This document shows, piece by piece, positions 58,887-64,000 of a DNA stretch of 64,000 bases (position 1 is the stretch's first letter; every line of letters starts with the position of its first letter). The notes under the pieces are model-generated. The model had not been told where the DNA came from. It did not search any database and saw nothing but the letters and a program-made list of their open reading frames with translations. The position numbers and the translations under genes are program-made. The stretch comes from Dermacentor variabilis (taxonomy: Eukaryota; Arthropoda; Arachnida; Ixodida; Ixodidae), in assembly GCF_050947875.1 (NCBI RefSeq), contig NC_134574.1:154716051-154780050 (forward strand), written 5' to 3'.

Positions 58887-59416
58887 CTACCTGCTGTTGT
58901 GGTTGACCACCAATTGCGGCTGCCTGTGCGTCTTCGGGGGCAGCTGAGGGGTACTTGAGGGCGGCGGCCTGAGTGGAGGCGGGGACAGGGCAGTTGGCAT
59001 GTCTCGGCGAGGCAACGGCCCTGGCACCAGCAGTGCTGCCAGGTCCCCATTGTGGGCAGAGTTTCGGCGAGACAAAGTCCGCTGTGGCTGGTGCTGGTCC
59101 AGCGGCATAGTACGGGGCGGCGTCCTCGGCAGGGTCCAGCCGCCGTCCCGCCTCGGGGGAAGAGGCGGTGGTGGCGGAGACACGTCCCTCTGTGGCGGGC
59201 CATCACGTGGAGGTAACAGTGGTGGGGCCTGGTCAGGAACATCGGAGAAGAAGGCTGTTCCTGTAGGTGATGAAGGGTCGCACGAAGAAGTGGAAGAGTC
59301 GCGCTTCTTGCGTGGGGGCAGCGGTGGTGGTGGCAGCAGGGGTGGCAAGTTGGATGGCGGGGGTGGTGGAGGTGGGTGGGATGGTGGCACAGACGGTGTT
59401 GTTGCAGGTGACAAGG
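58887..59416 (-). CDS. Sos: Son of sevenless (Sos), last exon, proline-rich Grb2-binding tail
   Basis: It encodes the last ~175 residues of Sos, the guanine nucleotide exchange factor that activates Ras when recruited to receptor tyrosine kinases by Grb2/Drk. Starts in phase 1 (CC TTG TCA after TTTTTACAG), completing the Ala codon from the exon at 61589. SH3-ligand motifs follow: PPLPPRKKR, APPLLPPRDGPP, PPPLPPRRDGG and GPLPRRD. The C-terminus STPQLPPKTHR matches the vertebrate IPKLPPKTYKR end. Several PxxPxR sites fit Grb2 N-SH3 binding. The stop is TAG at 58887-58889. Confidence 0.92.
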
Positions 59417-61588
59417 CTGTAAAAAGAATTGCCAACCTTGGTTGAGTGGCCATATAAGAATAACTTAAACTTGATATCCTCGTTACTGTACACTTTGTAT
59501 TGAAACATTCAAATTGTTGAAGGTTTGAAAGCATTCACCCAGCCAAAAGCATATTCCTTTATCAATGTAGAAATGTTTCAGTACTATGAATTTCAGAAAA
59601 ACAAATTTGTCAAAATAATGAGCAATATTTTATCCCTTCTCTGTATTAGAGGCACCTCAATAACAAATTAGTAAATTGGAATGTATGAAGCGTGCAGCGA
59701 CAAAGTGGTGGAGTCAATGGCAAGCACATGCTGTAAGCGAATCCTCCTCTGCAAACTTTTGCAAAAGATATGCAAATAGTTGCTACAGCTGTGTTATCAA
59801 AAGTCCTTGATTCTTGTTACTGCGGGGACTGAAAGACAGAGTGAGTGCCGGCACCGCAATTTACATTCAGCGGGAGCCTCCTTGACGAGGCCTAGCTGCT
59901 TACAACTGAATCTGGTTAGGCATTGGTCTTGGTGTTGAGATCTGCCATAAGCTAATTAGAGGTTCACTGTTTTCGCTATTAGATGTGTTCAGTTTTGATA
60001 ACACAGCTAAAATACATCGTTGTCAACAAAAAATATGTCTCTATACATGCTTCTGCATCTATTGGCTAAAAATACGAACCTTTCAAGCTGTGGCACTGAA
60101 GTTCTGGACAGAAAAGTTAATTGCATGGAGAACTGCTACAACTCTCTTTGCTAGAATACACACCAGAATGGCAGGATGCACGTTAGCGAACAAGTGAGCT
60201 TGGAGCCTAACGTCCTCTAACATTACATGACCTAGCTACTGGTGCAGCTGTCACGGAGGGTACCTCGACTAGAGAATACCACAGCATCAACAGTTCCGGC
60301 AGATGGACAGGCTCGGCAAAAATTAGTCATTATGAGGCTTTGCTCATTGCATGCGGGCGTTGCAGTTGCTTGTCGTCGTCTGCTACAGCTATATACCATA
60401 CACAGAGTACGTTACTATACATGGCTGATTCAGGTGTCACATACTGGGGCACTTGTTCTGTATGTGGATGAAATGCCAGTTTGCATAAAGACAGAAAAGA
60501 GTGCAGCTATGAAAGTATGCTCAACAGAGGCACACTCATGAACTCAATCTATTCATGATGCGGTCCCTGCATTCACTGGTAGTTCATGCTAATGTATGAC
60601 GCAGGTGAAGACCAACCGGAGTGGTCATCTCCTCCACAACCTCCGTTGCTCTTCCTCCCCTCACTATCAGACAAGATATGCGGCACTTGCACATAAAACT
60701 GCTGGGTCTTACCGTCTCATGAAAGCCTTCGAATTTGACAAAGCTTTGTGTGAAAGCTTCCTAGACTGACTGCTCAAATCAGTCCACTCTACAAGCTTTG
60801 GACAGCACTAGCTGTTAATCCGCACTCTGCAGCCACATCTCATGCATGTGCAAGTGATTTTCAATCATAGTCACGAGAGAACGAGGTCAAACCTTGTTCA
60901 AACTAAGTAAACCTTGCATACATGCGGGTGAGAGCCCACATAGTGTGTAGTAAAATCTTTACATCTGCATGGACTTGTGATGGACCTTAGAGGGACAACG
61001 GCACTGCAGCAATCATTGCCTTCACAAAGTTTCTGCCGGTTTTCACGTAAACTGCACACTTTAGTAATTCCTGTGAAAGCTCGAGCATCAATTGAAGGTT
61101 CCATATAGAGATCTTTGCGGCCTTCCAAGGAACCACTCTAGGTTGACACTTATGTCTGCCTAATAAGAGCTTATATATGTTTCGTCAATAGACAGTGCAT
61201 GTGTGTTAATCTCCTTGTACATGGCACATGCAGCCCTGGCACGGAGAACAAGCCTGGAGGAAAGCGATGCAAAAAAGACATTTTTCATGGCACATGTGCA
61301 TGTGATGTTGCATAATATTTGTTCCAACGATTACAATCCCCGACCATGTCAGCTTGGATGCGAGCAAGTTGTGCCACCATTTTCTATTACCGCGGTGGGA
61401 ATATGGACAGTTCAGTGTACTTCCGTAGTGCAAGGAAAGAAGCAGGGACAGTGGACAGTCTGGTCCCGTGGTCCCACTGTCTCTCGTCTTTGTTGCGTTG
61501 AACTAAATTTAAGGGTGGGTGCCAGAAATGCACCATAAATGAAACCAACAAATGCAGTGCACGCACAAAAATATGAGTGTGCACTCAC
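59417..61588 (-). other. Sos intron
   Basis: A 2.2 kb intron. No repeat or extra exon was firmly recognised. Confidence 0.6.
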
Positions 61589-61808
61589 CAGCACCAATCA
61601 GAACGGGTGCAAACACACTGGAGTCGCTGTGCTGGACGTAGGGGGGTGTCAGCGGTGTGGAGGGGCTGGTCGGAGGCGTGGCATCCTCCCCTTCGGAGGC
61701 AGGGGGTGCACCTCCCCAGCTGGGCAGCACCTGGTGGCTGCCTGCTGATCGTGTCAACCGTGGCTTGATTCCCGGCGACTTGAGTGGCAGGTCAGGCCAC
61801 TTGCGTGG
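61589..61808 (-). CDS. Sos: Sos, exon encoding the start of the C-terminal tail
   Basis: After CTTTGCAG it reads PRKWPDLPLKSPGIKPRLTR, resembling vertebrate [20 protein letters not shown]. It continues ATPPTSPSTPLTPPYVQHSD and SSVFAPVLIGA. TPPTSPSTPLTPP resembles the Ser/Pro sites that ERK phosphorylates in Sos (inference). 220 nt, donor G|GTGAGT, phase 1 to the last exon. Confidence 0.92.
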
Positions 61809-62848
61809 CTGCAAAGCAAGTCAGGCGCACCAATCATACAGTGGCAGCCAAAGCCAGTAGTGGCCTGTTCCAAATGGCTTTAACTTGGAGAGGTACAGCA
61901 AGAAGGAAAAATGAGACGAAGGCTAGGGACCAAGTCAGTGAAATGGCAACACCTCACTTCTACGCCTGGTAAATATCTTTTCTTACTTTACATGTTCCAG
62001 CACCTGGAGATCAGGGAATGACACCATCCTCTTTAGTGGATCACAGGTTGCAAGCATGACTGAAGCGCTGGCTTTAAGCAGTAGGTAGTACAGCTCTTGA
62101 GTCAAGCTAACTGGTGGACTTGCCAAAAAATGGCAGCTATCTCTCACTTTGTAGTATCTTATTGGCCTTCTTTCAAGGGCTTCACACATGTGTTCTACTC
62201 AAGCCCCCCTTTTTTTTTGAAGGCTTCAAAGCCAGACACTGCAGGTCACCTACAGAAATGGGGACGTTGCCTAGTAGGCAAAGTAGGGACTCCATAGCTT
62301 CATGGAATAGGCGAATCATTGTTTGATGAAGCGGGCACACGATGCTCTACCAATTGAGCTACAGCAGTGGCTATCCTCCCATCCACTTTCTTAAGTGTTA
62401 GTGACCAAGTAATGGATCCAGCCTTAGAAACGTTAGCCAGCATTACTCGTGGCCATGGTGGCAGATACTTAAATGTAGTTGCACGTAGCACTACATGAAT
62501 TTAGAAGCAGGCAACTGGTAAATAAACATAAATCATCGTATGCTACCTGAAGGCATCAAGGCTGGAGGGCAACACAGAAGCGATCATTGAAGTGTTCATG
62601 CTCTCTGTTCAGGCCCATAACCACAACTGGCTTTACGACAAAGATGCGCAGCTGTAAAGATAAAATGTGCACCTGCATCCATAACTCAAGAGTAGTTCTG
62701 TTTTGCAATGATCACAAATGCAGTGCAATTGTCAAGAGGGTATATCGACAACATGATGCCAATTTGGCCTGACCTGAAATGCCGCAGCTCTACCAGGGCC
62801 CTGGATGTTGCCAATTCACAATGCTTTCAGTAATGACAGGACACTCAC
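61809..62848 (-). other. Sos intron with a tRNA-derived SINE
   Basis: About 1 kb. The recognisable content is the SINE at 62320-62490. Confidence 0.6.
62320..62490 (-). mobile_element. tRNA-derived SINE, fourth family
   Basis: The minus strand has a near-perfect box A, TGTAGCTCAATTGGTAGAGC. Because this is the tRNA head, the expected box B lies 3' on the minus strand, at lower coordinates (about 62305-62325), where only a degenerate CAATGATTCGCC is seen. GTTAGCCAGC and CCATCCACTTTCTTAAGTGT are typical body words. The degenerate box B and the body argue against a functional tRNA. Confidence 0.65.
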
Positions 62849-62965
62849 AAATTTGGGAGGCTGCTTGCAACCTCTGGGCTCTATCTCCAGTGACTTGCTG
62901 TATAGGTAGTCGGTGAACTCCTTCTCCGTCATATCTTCCTGCGGGTTCAGGTTTTCCAGGAATTG
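62849..62965 (-). CDS. Sos: Sos, exon after the CDC25 domain
   Basis: 39 codons in phase 0 between ATGTGTCAG and TTT|GTGAGT. Peptide [39 protein letters not shown]. Close to human [39 protein letters not shown], at the end of the RasGEF catalytic domain. Confidence 0.97.
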
Positions 62966-63936
62966 CTGACACATGGGAGAAAAACAGGGAGAGGTCATTG
63001 CCCATTCCATCCCTAGTGTGCATTCGCAGACATTCTGTTGTGAAGCATTTTCGCACCATGAAGATTTGACCTAGAAATTCCAGCTTTGTTTCTTAGACAT
63101 GTACCATATTTATTCAAATGCAGGCCGGCCTCAACTCTAGGCCGACCCCCAAATTTGGATGGTCAGAAAACTTTAAGAACTTTCCTTGAACGTCATCCAA
63201 ATGAAAAAAAAAAAGCCACACGAGCGCAAGAAGAACATGCACAGTGCATTTATGCTATGCCCGCATTACGAGATCGGCCAGAATTTCATCCCATTCTGCC
63301 GCAACCCAAAGTGAAGTAGAGTTGTTGAAGGCATGTTGAAGTAGGCAGGTGTCTAGACTTGTTTGTTCCGAGCTATGCTTTAAAAGTTTGCCACCGCCTT
63401 CACCTTTGCCTGCAAGATTTCAGTCGTTACGGACATTCCCGCTTCTCACTGTGTCCTGATAAAATCAACATTACCTTCTTCCATCTTGAGAAGTTTAGCT
63501 TTCCACAGTCTTTAAAACTTAAAAGTTCAACAAGATGTTCATGCTGTGCGATTTCTTGCAGCCTTTCCTGGTGGGGCTTTCTTTGTGAGGAATGCAATAA
63601 ATGCAAAAGGGAATAACATGTACTGTCAGTTAAGCGCAAGTAGATCACTTAGCAAAGCGATATTGGAGTTGGATTAAAAGTTGCCTTTCTTTATTTTTCA
63701 AGCTGTACAATCACGTCAACAACACTGTAATGTGGCAACCCCTAGGTTATGATCCCATAGTTTCATCACTGCATTAGAAGCATACAAGTGTTGTCAGGCT
63801 GCATTTTTACACTGTAATACCATGCTGCCTCCTTCAATAAGCAGCAGTTAGCCTCTGCCTCCTATGACTGTCCCACGTAATAAGCAGGTGCATAGACACA
63901 CACAGTCTATGCACTCTGTTCAACAGGGGTGCATAC
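62966..63936 (-). other. Sos intron
   Basis: About 970 bp, nothing recognised beyond A/T-rich sequence. Confidence 0.6.
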
Positions 63937-64000
63937 CCGTATCTCTGGCTGGACAGTGAGGCAGTACGGCTGGTTCTGATACTGCTGGATTTCGCCGGTG
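63937..64000 (-). CDS. Sos: Sos, exon cut by the window edge (end of CDC25 domain)
   Basis: The minus strand reads [20 protein letters not shown] R then CGG|GTATGC. It is nearly identical to vertebrate Sos [20 protein letters not shown], the end of the RasGEF catalytic domain. Phase 0 to the exon at 62849. The catalytic core, PH, DH and histone-fold parts lie beyond the window. Confidence 0.95.

Noticed and set aside
58999..59445. Gly-rich plus-strand open frame
   Set aside because: It is the antisense of the proline-rich Sos tail.
60600..60680. Possible extra Sos exon (proline-rich stretch)
   Set aside because: The phases of the two flanking exons already match and the stretch has no clear splice sites.
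62320..62400. Possible functional tRNA gene (good box A)
   Set aside because: Box B is degenerate, no complete cloverleaf was found and SINE body words follow.

Overview
The window looks like nuclear DNA of a hard tick (Ixodidae, probably a metastriate genus). The genes are split by long introns. The DNA between and inside them is packed with tRNA-derived SINEs of the type common in ixodid genomes, CR1/Jockey-like LINE fragments, small TIR elements (MITEs) and long CA, TA, TTA, GATA and GA microsatellites. The assignment rests on repeat type, gene structure and protein similarity judged by eye; no database was searched. There is no prokaryotic or organellar signature, no CRISPR array and no rRNA or intact tRNA gene.

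Three conserved protein-coding genes are supported. (1) An IRF2BP/Pits-family transcriptional co-regulator lies on the minus strand. Its N-terminal C4 zinc-finger exon is at 9820-10444 and its C-terminal RING-type exon at 829-1535, separated by an 8.3 kb intron. (2) TTC8/BBS8, a TPR subunit of the BBSome, lies on the plus strand in ten recognisable exons from 29100 to 58243, with nearly all splice phases resolved. One intron appears to be GC-AG. (3) The 3' part of Son of sevenless (Sos), a Ras guanine nucleotide exchange factor, lies on the minus strand in four exons from 64000 down to 58887. It covers the end of the CDC25 domain and the proline-rich Grb2-binding tail. TTC8 and Sos converge tail to tail, and their polyadenylation signals nearly abut.

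Layout: 1-11350 IRF2BP gene and its CpG-rich upstream region; 11351-29000 intergenic and rich in repeats, including a near-complete LINE reverse transcriptase with one in-frame stop at 19011-19013; 29000-58300 TTC8 with heavily invaded introns; 58250-64000 Sos 3' end.

Nested insertions give a relative history. A LINE sits inside a SINE (51893-53362). A SINE sits inside a transposon ORF remnant (46020-46850). A TIR element sits inside an STPR-like reading frame (48149-48980). A LINE sits inside a tandem-repeat family (17170-20040). Several large foldback structures stand out: a 48-bp near-perfect hairpin 90 nt upstream of a TTC8 exon (51199-51320), a 600-bp foldback (37480-38080), and TIR elements at 27902-28579, 29839-30105, 31826-32039, 32958-33093 and 54092-54824. 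The most unusual material in the window is this repeat biology and its contact with TTC8 splicing. I found no clear evidence of a previously undescribed multi-gene system.
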